Part shown: one piece after another, positions 56,382 to 64,000 of the stretch | Position numbering within the stretch: position 1 is the first letter of the stretch | Layout of the letters: every line of letters starts with the position of its first letter | Source: Myxococcales bacterium | GTDB lineage: Bacteria; Myxococcota_A; Polyangia; Fen-1088 | Reading direction: 5' to 3' | DNA: 64,000 nt | Assembly: GCA_022184915.1 (NCBI GenBank) | Contig: JAGTJU010000005.1 | Coordinates: 310,001 to 374,000, forward strand | The notes under the pieces: model-generated | Seen by the model: the letters and a program-made list of their open reading frames with translations, nothing else | Database searches by the model: none | What the model was told of the DNA's origin: nothing | Made by a program: the position numbers and the translations under genes

Positions 56382-57024
56382 GTTTCTTCTCCAGGGTCTC
56401 GAAGGCCTCCGAGATCGCCCGAAACAGGCGCTCGAGCAGTGACCGGAACGTGCCCAGATTCTTGCCGAAAAAGCGATCCGGATGCAGCTCCTTGCTCGCG
56501 GCAAAATACGCTTTTTTGAGCGTTTTGGCGTCGGCGTCGGCCGGCACGCCCAGGAGCTCGTGCGGCGCCAAGGAGGGCAGGCGCCGGGATACGCGCAGGA
56601 GGCGCATCTTCACCAGCTCGTCGAGGTCGGGCCCCTCTTCGAGAGCCACGGGATCCACGGGCGAGCCGTCGTCGAGCCGCGCCAACACGGAGTCGGGGGG
56701 CGCCGTGGGCTTGCGGCCCCGCGCGGGGGGCTCCGGGGCTGGCGGTGGCGGTGCGGGAGCCGGGATGGGCGAGGGGACGATGGGCACCTCCCCCGGGTTG
56801 AAGATCACCCCCACCGCCTTGAGCTTCTTCAGGATGTCGAGGGTGGCGGGCGCGCCCAGACCCGTGAGGTTGCAGATGTCGCCGTAGCTCGTGTACCCAT
56901 CCACGCGGGACAGGACGAAGCCCTCCGTGGGCGACAAGCGCAACGTGCGTAGATCCGCGGCGGTGTTCAGCTGCGGCTTGGTCGTTTTGGGGCCGAGGCC
57001 CGCGATGTGTTCGTGGGCGCTCAC
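56374..57024 (-). CDS. J-domain protein with N-terminal module shared with the DnaK-operon TPR protein
   Basis: A 216-residue protein. N-terminal module (about 15-75: LSPTEGFVLSRVDGYTSYGDICN ... LDILKKLKAVGVI), a Pro/Ala linker, then a C-terminal J domain (about 155-215: HELLGVPADADAKTLKKAYF with the essential HPD in SKELHPDRFFG). The GTG start at 57024 overlaps the argF stop (GTGA). The J domain implies activation of an Hsp70; the shared module links it with the DnaK paralog neighbourhood at 47735-50587. Upstream frame is spurious. Confidence 0.8.
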   Translation of the reverse strand: MSAHEHIAGLGPKTTKPQLNTAADLRTLRLSPTEGFVLSRVDGYTSYGDICNLTGLGAPATLDILKKLKAVGVIFNPGEVPIVPSPIPAPAPPPPAPEPPARGRKPTAPPDSVLARLDDGSPVDPVALEEGPDLDELVKMRLLRVSRRLPSLAPHELLGVPADADAKTLKKAYFAASKELHPDRFFGKNLGTFRSLLERLFRAISEAFETLEKKHG

Positions 57025-57986
57025 GACGGCGGCAGTAGGAACTCCAGCAGCGCCTTTTGGGCGTGCAGGCGGTTTTCGGCCTGACGCCACACGAGACTCT
57101 GCGGCCCCTCGAAGACGGCCTCCGCGATCTCCTCGCCCCGGTGCGCGGGCAGGCAATGCAGCACGATCGCCTCGGGGCTGGCGAGCCGCATGAGGTCTTC
57201 GTCCACGCAGAAGCCCTTGAAGGCACGGAGGCGCTCGGCCGCTTCCGCTTCCTGGCCCATCGACGCGAAGACGTCGGTGGACACCACGTGGCGGCCCGCC
57301 ACGGCTTCCTTCGGATCCCGCACGATGGTCACGCGGCCGCGCCCCCGCTTTTGCACGGTCTCGAGCAGCCGCGGGTCGGGGTCGTAGCCCTCGGGACAGG
57401 CAATCGCCAGATCGAGGCCCAGCGTTCCGGCCGCCTCGATCCAGGAGTTCGCCATGTTGTTGCCGTCGCCCACCCACGCGTACGTGCGCGCGGCCAGCAC
57501 GGCACCTGCATCGACAGGCCCCGCGCCCACCTTGCGCGGTCCGCCGAAGTGAGCGAGCACGGTCTGCAGGTCGGCCAACAGCTGGCAGGGGTGCAGCAGG
57601 TCCGTGAGGCCATTGATCACCGGCACCGACGCGTAAGCCGCCAGCTCCTGTGCCACCTCGTGGCCGAACGTTCGGATCATGATGGCGTGGCAGTAACCCG
57701 AGAGCACCCGGGCCGTGTCCTTGATGGGCTCGCCACGCCCCAGCTGTGAATCGTGGCGCCCCAGCACCAGAGCATGGCCTCCGAGCTCCTTCACCCCGAT
57801 CTCGAAGCTGGCGCGCGTGCGCGTGCTGGCCTTCTCGAACACCAGCGCCACCACGCTGCCCTGGCGGGTGGCGTGCGGCGTACGGGTGCCGCGCAAAAAC
57901 CGCAGCTCCTCGGCCCTCAGCAGCAGAGCCTCGAGCTCACCCGGCCGCAGATCGTCGAAGCCCAAAAAATCTCGTTTCTGCGCCAT
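57021..57986 (-). CDS. argF: Ornithine carbamoyltransferase
   Basis: Makes citrulline from ornithine and carbamoyl phosphate. The 321 residues have the carbamoyl-phosphate motif STRTRASFE, the second motif GLTDLLHPCQLLADLQT, and HCLPAHRGEEI with the catalytic Cys, plus the C-terminal NRLHAQKA. Ten nt after argD and overlapping the J-domain gene by 4 nt. Confidence 0.96.
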   Translation of the reverse strand: MAQKRDFLGFDDLRPGELEALLLRAEELRFLRGTRTPHATRQGSVVALVFEKASTRTRASFEIGVKELGGHALVLGRHDSQLGRGEPIKDTARVLSGYCHAIMIRTFGHEVAQELAAYASVPVINGLTDLLHPCQLLADLQTVLAHFGGPRKVGAGPVDAGAVLAARTYAWVGDGNNMANSWIEAAGTLGLDLAIACPEGYDPDPRLLETVQKRGRGRVTIVRDPKEAVAGRHVVSTDVFASMGQEAEAAERLRAFKGFCVDEDLMRLASPEAIVLHCLPAHRGEEIAEAVFEGPQSLVWRQAENRLHAQKALLEFLLPPS

Positions 57987-57996
57987 GGCGTTGCTC

Positions 57997-59199
57997 CTAG
58001 GGGGCGGCGACCAGCACGTCGTCGAGAATGCTGATGGCCTCGTCGATTTCTTCCTTGGTCACCACCAACGCAGGCACGAAGCGGACCACGTGGCCACCGG
58101 CGACCGACAACAACAAGCCTCGATCCCGGGCCTTGGCCACGAGCGCCGCGGCGTCGCCCTCGAGCACCAGCCCCTGCAGCAAACCGCGACCCCGCGCGCC
58201 CTTGGTCTTCGGGCGCCGCCGCTCGGCAAGCCGGGACAGGGCCGCACCCAGGTACGCGCCCATCTCCTGGCAGTGTTCGAGCAGCCCGAGCTCGTCGATG
58301 GCCTGTTGCAGGTAAAGCGCGGCCGCGCTGGCAAGAGGGTTGCCTCCGAACGTGGAGGCGTGGGTGCCCGGCTCGAAGGCGCGTGCCACCTCCTCCGAGG
58401 CCAGCATCACGCCCATGGGCACACCTCCGGCGATTCCCTTGGCCAGCGTGACGACGTCGGGCACCACGCCTTCCTTCTCGAAAGCGTAGAAGGTGCCCGT
58501 GCGCCCGACCCCCGTCTGCACTTCGTCGAAGAGCAAAAGCGCGCCCCGGGCGGTACACAGCTTGCGCAGCTCCTGCAAATAGCCGGGCGGGGGCACCAAA
58601 ATGCCGCCCTCGGCCGCGATCGGCTCGATGATCACGGCGCACGTGCGCGGGCCCACCGCGGCCCGAATCGCTTCCACATCGCCGTAGGGAACGAACGTGA
58701 CATCGGGGAGCAGGGGGCCGAAGCCTTCCCGATACTTCGGCTGTCCGGTCACCGACAGCGCCCCGACGGTCCGGCCGTGGAAGCTGCCCTCGAAGGCGAT
58801 GATCTGGGTGCGGTGGGGCTCGGCCTTCACCGTTACCTGATAGCGACGCGCGATCTTGAGCGCAGCTTCGTTCGCCTCGGCCCCCGAGTTGCAAAAAAAC
58901 ATGCGCCCCTTGAAAGCCCGTTTGCCGAGCGCCTCGGCGAACCGGAGCTGGGTCTCAACAAAGTAGAGATTCGATGTGTGAATCAGCGTGGCCGCTTGGG
59001 CCGCCACGGCGTCGGCGAGCCCCTTGTGCCCATGGCCGAGAGCGCATACGGCGATCCCCGCCGTCATGTCGAGGTAGCGCCGGCCCTCGGCGTCCCACAG
59101 CGCGCACCCCTGCCCGCGGCTCATCACGAGGGGAGCCTGCCGGTAGTTTTTCAGGAGCAGCTTTTCGGCTGCCGCCATCAGGTCGGTCGAGGTCGACAT
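57997..59199 (-). CDS. argD: Acetylornithine aminotransferase
   Basis: PLP enzyme converting N-acetylglutamate semialdehyde to N-acetylornithine (and often succinyldiaminopimelate). The 400 residues show GNSGAE-like CNSGAEANEAALK, DEVQTGVGRTG, and the PLP lysine in TLAKGIAGGVPMG. The ATG at 59199 begins MSTSTDLMAAAEKL; the frame open to 59853 overlaps the sigma-factor gene antisense. First gene of the six-gene minus-strand operon. Confidence 0.95.
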   Translation of the reverse strand: MSTSTDLMAAAEKLLLKNYRQAPLVMSRGQGCALWDAEGRRYLDMTAGIAVCALGHGHKGLADAVAAQAATLIHTSNLYFVETQLRFAEALGKRAFKGRMFFCNSGAEANEAALKIARRYQVTVKAEPHRTQIIAFEGSFHGRTVGALSVTGQPKYREGFGPLLPDVTFVPYGDVEAIRAAVGPRTCAVIIEPIAAEGGILVPPPGYLQELRKLCTARGALLLFDEVQTGVGRTGTFYAFEKEGVVPDVVTLAKGIAGGVPMGVMLASEEVARAFEPGTHASTFGGNPLASAAALYLQQAIDELGLLEHCQEMGAYLGAALSRLAERRRPKTKGARGRGLLQGLVLEGDAAALVAKARDRGLLLSVAGGHVVRFVPALVVTKEEIDEAISILDDVLVAAP

Positions 59200-59316
59200 G
59201 GAGCCTGGCAAAATACCAGAAACCGCGCGGAGCGGCAGCTTTGCGTTGCGGGCGGGCTCCGCGCCGCGGCGGTCGATCAGCCAGGCGGCCGAGATGAGGC
59301 TGCTAGACTTGCCCGG

Positions 59317-59910
59317 GTGGCCGCATCGCTGAACAGAAAGGAGGTCGAGGCGCTGTTCCGCACCTACGGACCCCTGGTGCGGCGAAGGGCCCGCAGCATC
59401 TTGGGCGACGACGCCGAGGCCGACGACGCCACGCAGGAGGTCTTCGTGAAGGTGCTCGCGTCCCTCGAGGCTTTCCGGGGAGAAAGCCTGCCCTCGACCT
59501 GGCTTTATCGCATCACGACCAACCTCTGCCTGAACCGCATTCGGGACACCCGACGCCACCGGGGGCGGCTCGACGAGCTCACGGTGTCTCGACAAGCCCA
59601 CGTGGCCTCGGAGCGGCCGACCGCAGGCGCCGGTCCCGAAGGCCGGCTGGCGCTGCAAACCGTTTTGGACACGGTGCCCCCCGAGCTTGCGGAGGTGGCG
59701 GTTTATTACCACGTGGACGGCATGGAGCAGGAGGAGATCTCGGTGCTGATGGGCGTAGCGCGGCGCACGGTGGGCTACCGACTCGAACGGTTTCGGGAAG
59801 AGGCGCGAAAACTGCTGGGCATGCCCCCCTTGGCCTCGAAAGATTCGCCACAATCGCCACCGCGGGTTGCCGATGAGGCCGCGGTCGTGGGTCGAAACGG
59901 ACGGGAGTGA
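59317..59910 (+). CDS. ECF-family RNA polymerase sigma factor
   Basis: A 197-residue sigma-70-type group IV factor. Region 2 (about 8-78: EVEALFRTYGPLVRRRARS ... EADDATQEVFVKVLASLEAF ... TWLYRITTNLCLNRIRD) and region 4 (about 120-170: ELAEVAVYYHVDGMEQEEISVLMGV ... RRTVGYRLERFREEARKLL) are present and no region 3. GTG at 59317 is the first plausible start. Followed after 7 nt by the anti-sigma gene, which marks it as its partner. Divergent from argD. Confidence 0.9.
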   Translation: MAASLNRKEVEALFRTYGPLVRRRARSILGDDAEADDATQEVFVKVLASLEAFRGESLPSTWLYRITTNLCLNRIRDTRRHRGRLDELTVSRQAHVASERPTAGAGPEGRLALQTVLDTVPPELAEVAVYYHVDGMEQEEISVLMGVARRTVGYRLERFREEARKLLGMPPLASKDSPQSPPRVADEAAVVGRNGRE

Positions 59911-59917
59911 AACCGGG

Positions 59918-60778
59918 ATGGAGACCGAAACAACAGGTGAGATGAAGCTTGCCGAGGCGTACGCGTCCCGGCGGCTCGGGCGGGAGTGTCTTTCGGATCT
60001 ACAGCTCGACCAGCTCGCGCTCGGAGAACTTGGTGGGGTGGAAGGCGACCGGGCCCGGCTTCACGTCACGCAGTGCCCGGTCTGCGAGGCCGCCCACAAC
60101 CGGCTCGAGGAGGAGCGGCGGCGGTTCTCTCGGGAGGTGGACGTGTCCCAGGTGGCCGCGGCGATCCTTCAGGCTAGCCACCGCGTGGACGAGGGTGTGC
60201 TTCGTCGGGGGCTGCGCAGCTGGATCCTGCCGAGCGCCGTCACGGCTGCGGCCTTCGGGGGCCTGCTGCTTCTGGCCCGGCCCGTGGCCCGGCCCGTGGA
60301 TCCCAGGCCCGCTGCCGAGGCAGGGGCCGAAGCGGTGCGCGCCAAGGGCGGAGGCTTTGCCCTTGCCACCTACGTGCTTTACGCCGGGCAAGAGCAACCG
60401 GGGACCCTGCACCTCGGCGAGGCGCTGCGCGCGGGCGATCGGGTGCAGTTCCGCGTGACCGCCCCCCGGGACAGCTACCTGGCTGTGCTCTCGGTCGATC
60501 CGCAGGGGGAGGTTTCCGTGTTCCATCCTCCGGGTCCCGAGGCCGCCTTCGTTCCGGCGGGGCGCGACCTGCCGCTCGGCACCGCCGTGGAGCTCGATGC
60601 AGGTCCGGGACCCGAGACCGTCGTGGCCCTCTTCTGCGACGAGCCCCGCCTCGTGGCGGACCTGGTGCAGGCCCTAGCGCCGGGCGCGCCCTCCGGCTCT
60701 GCCGAGGGCCCCCACGTGGGCCGGCTGCCGTGCACGGAAGTCCGCACCCGCCTGCCCAAAGCGCCCTCCCCGCCTTGA
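59918..60778 (+). CDS. Zinc-finger anti-sigma factor with periplasmic DUF4384-like domain
   Basis: A 286-residue protein. The cytoplasmic N-terminus has the anti-sigma zinc motif H-x3-C-x2-C (His49, Cys53, Cys56 in LHVTQCPVCE). One membrane span at about 102-120. The periplasmic part (about 140-265) has AGDRVQFRVTAPRDSYLAVL and LPLGTAVELDAGPGPETVVALF, the pattern of DUF4384 domains that often accompany caspase-like peptidases. Likely holds the sigma factor until an envelope signal. Start 59918 is 7 nt after the sigma stop with GGGAG upstream. Confidence 0.75.
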   Translation: METETTGEMKLAEAYASRRLGRECLSDLQLDQLALGELGGVEGDRARLHVTQCPVCEAAHNRLEEERRRFSREVDVSQVAAAILQASHRVDEGVLRRGLRSWILPSAVTAAAFGGLLLLARPVARPVDPRPAAEAGAEAVRAKGGGFALATYVLYAGQEQPGTLHLGEALRAGDRVQFRVTAPRDSYLAVLSVDPQGEVSVFHPPGPEAAFVPAGRDLPLGTAVELDAGPGPETVVALFCDEPRLVADLVQALAPGAPSGSAEGPHVGRLPCTEVRTRLPKAPSPP

Positions 60779-60869
60779 GGCGCACCCGCCTTTTGCACGC
60801 CCCCCTTCTCGGTAACGCCCCCTTCCCTCAGTGCTAACCTTGCGGGTCGCTCCCGCGGCCAGACTGAAG

Positions 60870-62477
60870 ATGTTCTCCCGTCGTTCCGCCCGCCACGCCC
60901 TGGCGCTGTCGTTGTCGTGCGTCGCCCTGTGCGCGTCGCAAGACGTGTGGGCCGCGGTTGAGCGCTACGCCCTGCTCGTGGGCGTCAACCACGGACACGC
61001 ACGGGACGTACCCCTGCAATACGCCGAATCGGACGTCGACGCCGTGGCCGAAACGCTGGAGGCCGTGGGCGGCTACCGCAGCGACAGGATCGTCCGTCTC
61101 AAAAACGCCAACGCCACCGAGGTGCGCAACGCCCTCATGGACCTGAACCTCGCGATGCAAAGGGACATGAGGGCCGGCGGGGAGGGCATTTTGTTCGTGT
61201 ACTACTCGGGCCACGGCTCCGGGGGCGAGCTGCACATGAACGGCACGAGCCTGGGCACCGACGAATTCTCGAAGCTCGTGCGCCTCTCGCCGGCCAAGCT
61301 GAAGCTGCTGATGCTCGACGCCTGCCGTGCGGGTGCGCTCACGCGGGTCAAGGGGGGGCGGCAGGTCGAGCCGTTTCAGATCGGCCTGTCCGAGGAGCTG
61401 CGCAACGAAGGCTTCGCCGTCATCACGTCGTCGGCGGCGGGGGAAGACGCGCAGGAATCGGACGCCCTGCGCTCGTCCGTGTTCAGCCACCACTTCCTGG
61501 CGGCGCTGCGGGGCTTGGGCGATGCGAACCGGGATCAACTCGTCACGCTGAGTGAAGCCTATGCCTACGCGTACGCCCAGTCCCTGCGCACCTCGATGAC
61601 GACGGTGGTGGGCATGCAGCACGCCACCTTCGACTACGACCTGCGGGGGCGTGCCGACCCGGTCCTCGCCGATCTGCAGCAGCCCTCGGTGCAAGGGGAG
61701 CTGACCTTCGTGGACGTGGGCGAGTACCTGATGGTCCCGGTGGGCGGCCCGGGCCCGCTCGTCGAGGCGCACGTCAGGGAACCGCGCACGCGGCTCCGGC
61801 TCGCCGCCGGCACCTATACGGTGCGCATGCGCACGCCCCGGCGCATCCTGGAAGCCGAAGTGGCTCTGACGAGCGGTAGCCGCCTCGATCTGGCGAGCGA
61901 CGACATGCGCCCCTTGCCGCCCGCGTTGGCCGTGCGCAAGGGCGAGGTGGCCGCCACGCTGGTTCATGGTCCGTCTGTGGCGGGGGCCCTGCACGGCCCG
62001 GTGGCCCCGGGCTTTTCCCCCACCTTGGGCGCTCAGTTTGGCTGGGCCCTGGAGTTCGCGCACATCACCCTGGTGCCGCGTCTTTCGTTCGGTCGGGCCG
62101 AGCCGCTCCGTGTGCCGGATCAGGTGCTGTCGCACCGCCTGACCGAGTTCGGCTTCGACCTGGCCGCCCTGTATGTGTTCGATCTGGGCCCCGTCTCCGT
62201 GGCGCCGCTCGCGGCCCTGGGCACCACGCTCTTTTCTCAAACGGTCGAACGCACCGACGGGACCCGGGTGGCGCGGCCGCTGGCGCTGGTGAGCAGCGTG
62301 GGGGTGTGGGCCAGCTGGCCGCTGGGGTTGGGTGTTTCGCTGGAGACGTCGGCAGAGCTGACCGCGTTTTTTCTGCGGCGGCAGCCGGACGCGCAGGACC
62401 TGGCCCCGGTGGCCTCCCAGCCGGAGTCAGGGGTGCCCACCTACCGTCTGTCGCTGGGGCTCGGGTACCGATACTGA
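60870..62477 (+). CDS. Secreted caspase-family (C14) peptidase with C-terminal beta-barrel-like domain
   Basis: A 535-residue protein. Signal peptide (1-28, cleaved after DVWA), caspase p20-type domain (about 32-250) with the catalytic His115 (YYSGHGSGG) and Cys152 (LMLDACRAG), a beta-sandwich-like region (about 270-350), then a C-terminal part with alternating strands ending in an aromatic residue (LGLGYRY), typical of outer-membrane barrels. So the peptidase would sit in the periplasm, tethered to the outer membrane. Substrate unknown. ATG at 60870 is favoured over GTG 60831 because it starts the signal peptide. Downstream of the anti-sigma by 91 nt. Confidence 0.82.
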   Translation: MFSRRSARHALALSLSCVALCASQDVWAAVERYALLVGVNHGHARDVPLQYAESDVDAVAETLEAVGGYRSDRIVRLKNANATEVRNALMDLNLAMQRDMRAGGEGILFVYYSGHGSGGELHMNGTSLGTDEFSKLVRLSPAKLKLLMLDACRAGALTRVKGGRQVEPFQIGLSEELRNEGFAVITSSAAGEDAQESDALRSSVFSHHFLAALRGLGDANRDQLVTLSEAYAYAYAQSLRTSMTTVVGMQHATFDYDLRGRADPVLADLQQPSVQGELTFVDVGEYLMVPVGGPGPLVEAHVREPRTRLRLAAGTYTVRMRTPRRILEAEVALTSGSRLDLASDDMRPLPPALAVRKGEVAATLVHGPSVAGALHGPVAPGFSPTLGAQFGWALEFAHITLVPRLSFGRAEPLRVPDQVLSHRLTEFGFDLAALYVFDLGPVSVAPLAALGTTLFSQTVERTDGTRVARPLALVSSVGVWASWPLGLGVSLETSAELTAFFLRRQPDAQDLAPVASQPESGVPTYRLSLGLGYRY

Positions 62478-62491
62478 CCGGGGCGGACGCC

Positions 62492-62512
62492 CGGCGGCGA
62501 CACACGCCGCCG
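62492..62512 (+). terminator. Stem-loop after the caspase gene
   Basis: Perfect 8-bp stem CGGCGGCG/CGCCGCCG with a 5-nt loop, 14 nt after the caspase stop. No T-run follows, so it may attenuate rather than end transcription before the kinase gene. Confidence 0.35.
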
Positions 62513-62589
62513 TAGGCGAATGTCATACCTGGCCCGAGCTCCCGTATGCGGTCCTCCCGTGGCATTGGCGTCGCAGGCCATTCGGGGAG

Positions 62590-64000
62590 ATGATGAAGGG
62601 AGCCGTGGCAGACAAGCCGTTGATTGGTGCGCACGTGGGCGGTTACCGCCTGGTGACGGAACTCGGCAGCGGGGGCATGGGCACCGTGTACTTCGCCGAG
62701 CACTTGCTCATCGGCCGGCGCGCCGCGATCAAGCTTCTCAACGCCGACTGCGCCGCCGATGAAGACCTGGTCGCCCGCTTTTTGACGGAAGCCCGCGCGG
62801 TCAACGACATCCGCCATCCCAACGTCGTCGAGATCACCGACCTTGGCCAGCTCGACAACCGGCCCTTCATCGTCATGGAGTTGCTGGAAGGGGAGACGCT
62901 CGGCGAGCGCCTCGAGCGGGAGGGGTCGCTGTCGGAGACGACGGTTGTGCGCATGGCCCGCCAGATGTGTTCGGCGCTGGGTACGGCGCACGAGCGCGGC
63001 GTCATCCACCGCGACCTCAAGCCCGAAAACATCTTCCTCACGAACCACCCCGACTATCCCGACTACGTGAAGCTCCTGGACTTCGGCGTCGCGAAACTCG
63101 TGGGCCCTCACCGTGCGGGCAAGTTGACGAAGGCCGGGATGCTGCTGGGAACGCCCGCGTACATGTCCCCCGAGCAGTGCATGGGAGAGGAAGCGATCGG
63201 GCCTGCGAGCGACATCTACGCGCTCGGCGTGGTGCTCTACGAGTGCGTTTGTGGCCGGCCGCCCTTCATGGCCGAGACGCTGAACCAACTCATCATCGCC
63301 CACGCCACGCAGCCACCTGTGCCCCCGATCGAACGCAACGAAGCGCTCGCCCCCTGGCTGGACGCGCTCATCCTGCAGATGCTCGCGAAGGCGCCTGCGG
63401 ACCGCCCCCGGAGCATGCACGAGGTTCGGCTGAGGCTGGACCCCGAGGCGCAGAAGAGGCCCGTGGCGGCACCCGCAACCGCCCGCCCGGCGCTGTCGCT
63501 CGAGGAGATCGAGCGCCGCGAGGCCATCGAGGCGCAGTTCGTCGTCGACAAGCTGAGCCAGCTTCTCTTGAAGCGGCTCGACGACGACCGTCTGGCTTTG
63601 CCCAGCATGCCCGGCATCGCCGCCGAGTGCCTGCAAGTGCTCCGGGATCCCATCCAGACCTTTGCTTCCGTGGCCCAGGTCGTCAGCCGGGATCCGCACC
63701 TCGCTTCTCGCGTGCTCAAGCTGGCCAACAGCGCCGCCTTTCAGCGGCGGCTTGCCGCGGTCACCATCGAGCAAGCGATCAGCCGCATCGGTACCGAAGG
63801 GCTCACGGCCGCTTTGGTGGAGTTTTCCCTGCACGAGGTCTTCGTGTCCCGCAACCAGCAGATCCGCTCGGCGTTCCGGGGCATGTGGGAACATGCGCTC
63901 GCGGTGGCGCTGCTGTCGAAGGACCTTGCCGCCGTGCACGCCAAGGGCCAGGTGGATCCCAACACCGCTTATCTCGGCGGCCTGCTCCACGACGTCGGCA
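62590..64000 (+). CDS. Ser/Thr protein kinase-HDOD fusion (C-terminus off the right edge)
   Basis: At least 470 residues. The N-terminal PknB-type kinase (about 15-280) has the G-loop LGSGGMGTVY, the catalytic lysine in AAIKLL, IHRDLKPENIFL, DFGVAKL and the APE-like YMSPEQ. It is followed by a linker with ALSLEEIERREAIEAQF and an HDOD domain (about 330 on) beginning LPSMPGIAAECLQVL and ending at the window edge in GLLHDVG, the HD of its putative site. No membrane span between the two in the visible part, so it is cytosolic. ATG at 62590 or 62593 are both possible starts. The fusion is rare in my experience. Confidence 0.85.
   Translation, partial: MMKGAVADKPLIGAHVGGYRLVTELGSGGMGTVYFAEHLLIGRRAAIKLLNADCAADEDLVARFLTEARAVNDIRHPNVVEITDLGQLDNRPFIVMELLEGETLGERLEREGSLSETTVVRMARQMCSALGTAHERGVIHRDLKPENIFLTNHPDYPDYVKLLDFGVAKLVGPHRAGKLTKAGMLLGTPAYMSPEQCMGEEAIGPASDIYALGVVLYECVCGRPPFMAETLNQLIIAHATQPPVPPIERNEALAPWLDALILQMLAKAPADRPRSMHEVRLRLDPEAQKRPVAAPATARPALSLEEIERREAIEAQFVVDKLSQLLLKRLDDDRLALPSMPGIAAECLQVLRDPIQTFASVAQVVSRDPHLASRVLKLANSAAFQRRLAAVTIEQAISRIGTEGLTAALVEFSLHEVFVSRNQQIRSAFRGMWEHALAVALLSKDLAAVHAKGQVDPNTAYLGGLLHDVG

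Noticed and set aside
57715-59316. Plus-strand frame extending upstream of the sigma factor
   Set aside because: Antisense to argD and argF with no domain content; the sigma factor proper begins at the GTG at 59317.

Overview
The window is GC-rich Gram-negative chromosome that reads like a Myxococcota (myxobacterial) genome. The basis is Mla-type envelope transport, an OmpA-family porin with thrombospondin repeats, lipoproteins, many two-component, c-di-GMP (PilZ, HD-GYP) and Ser/Thr-kinase proteins, a DUF4388 protein, a J-domain protein and a DnaK paralog with shared accessory modules, and a caspase-type peptidase controlled by an ECF sigma factor. The assignment is inference from gene content; there is no rRNA in the window. 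I see no phage, insertion sequence or CRISPR array.

Layout: (1) 1-4930, minus strand: DUF177-rpmF-plsX-fabD-fabG-acpP-fabF, the fatty-acid/phospholipid initiation operon, with a good sigma-70 promoter at its head and no fabH. (2) 5034-10482, minus: an MlaEFD-like lipid transporter behind alr, and a Crp/Fnr regulator. (3) 10670-20805: a membrane metallophosphoesterase, three tRNAs, a PfkB kinase and the proteostasis block tig-clpP-clpX-lon. (4) 20934-28207: a tandem zinc-ribbon protein, MutT, a hybrid histidine kinase divergent from an HD-GYP response regulator, PCD, ApaG and a DUF72 protein. (5) 28297-32707: Ku, a MerR-TPR regulator, a GT2-TPR glycosyltransferase, tsaE and a membrane protein. 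(6) 32802-43466: OmpA/TSP3 porin, a frameshifted 5'-nucleotidase, a CPA2 antiporter, pgi and tal (convergent), an M14 carboxypeptidase and an NAD-binding protein. (7) 43509-51072, minus: lipoprotein, argG, polytopic membrane protein, PilZ protein, and a DUF4388/dnaK/TPR cluster. (8) 51218-53548, plus: MBL hydrolase and an AgmX/TonB-like protein. (9) 53554-59199, minus: a tightly overlapping operon argD-argF-J-domain-dprE1-like-two dprE2-like SDRs. (10) 59317-64000, plus: ECF sigma factor, zinc-finger anti-sigma with a periplasmic DUF4384-like domain, a secreted caspase joined to a predicted outer-membrane barrel, and a Ser/Thr kinase-HDOD fusion cut by the window end.

The most interesting candidates are the sigma/anti-sigma/caspase/kinase locus at the right end, the zinc-ribbon array protein whose seventh ribbon is split by a long charged insert, the DnaK/J-domain proteins linked by a shared small module, and a DprE1/DprE2-type epimerase set in a Gram-negative arginine operon. 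Two genes (plsX start, 5'-nucleotidase) carry single-base homopolymer shifts that could be assembly errors or real mutations.
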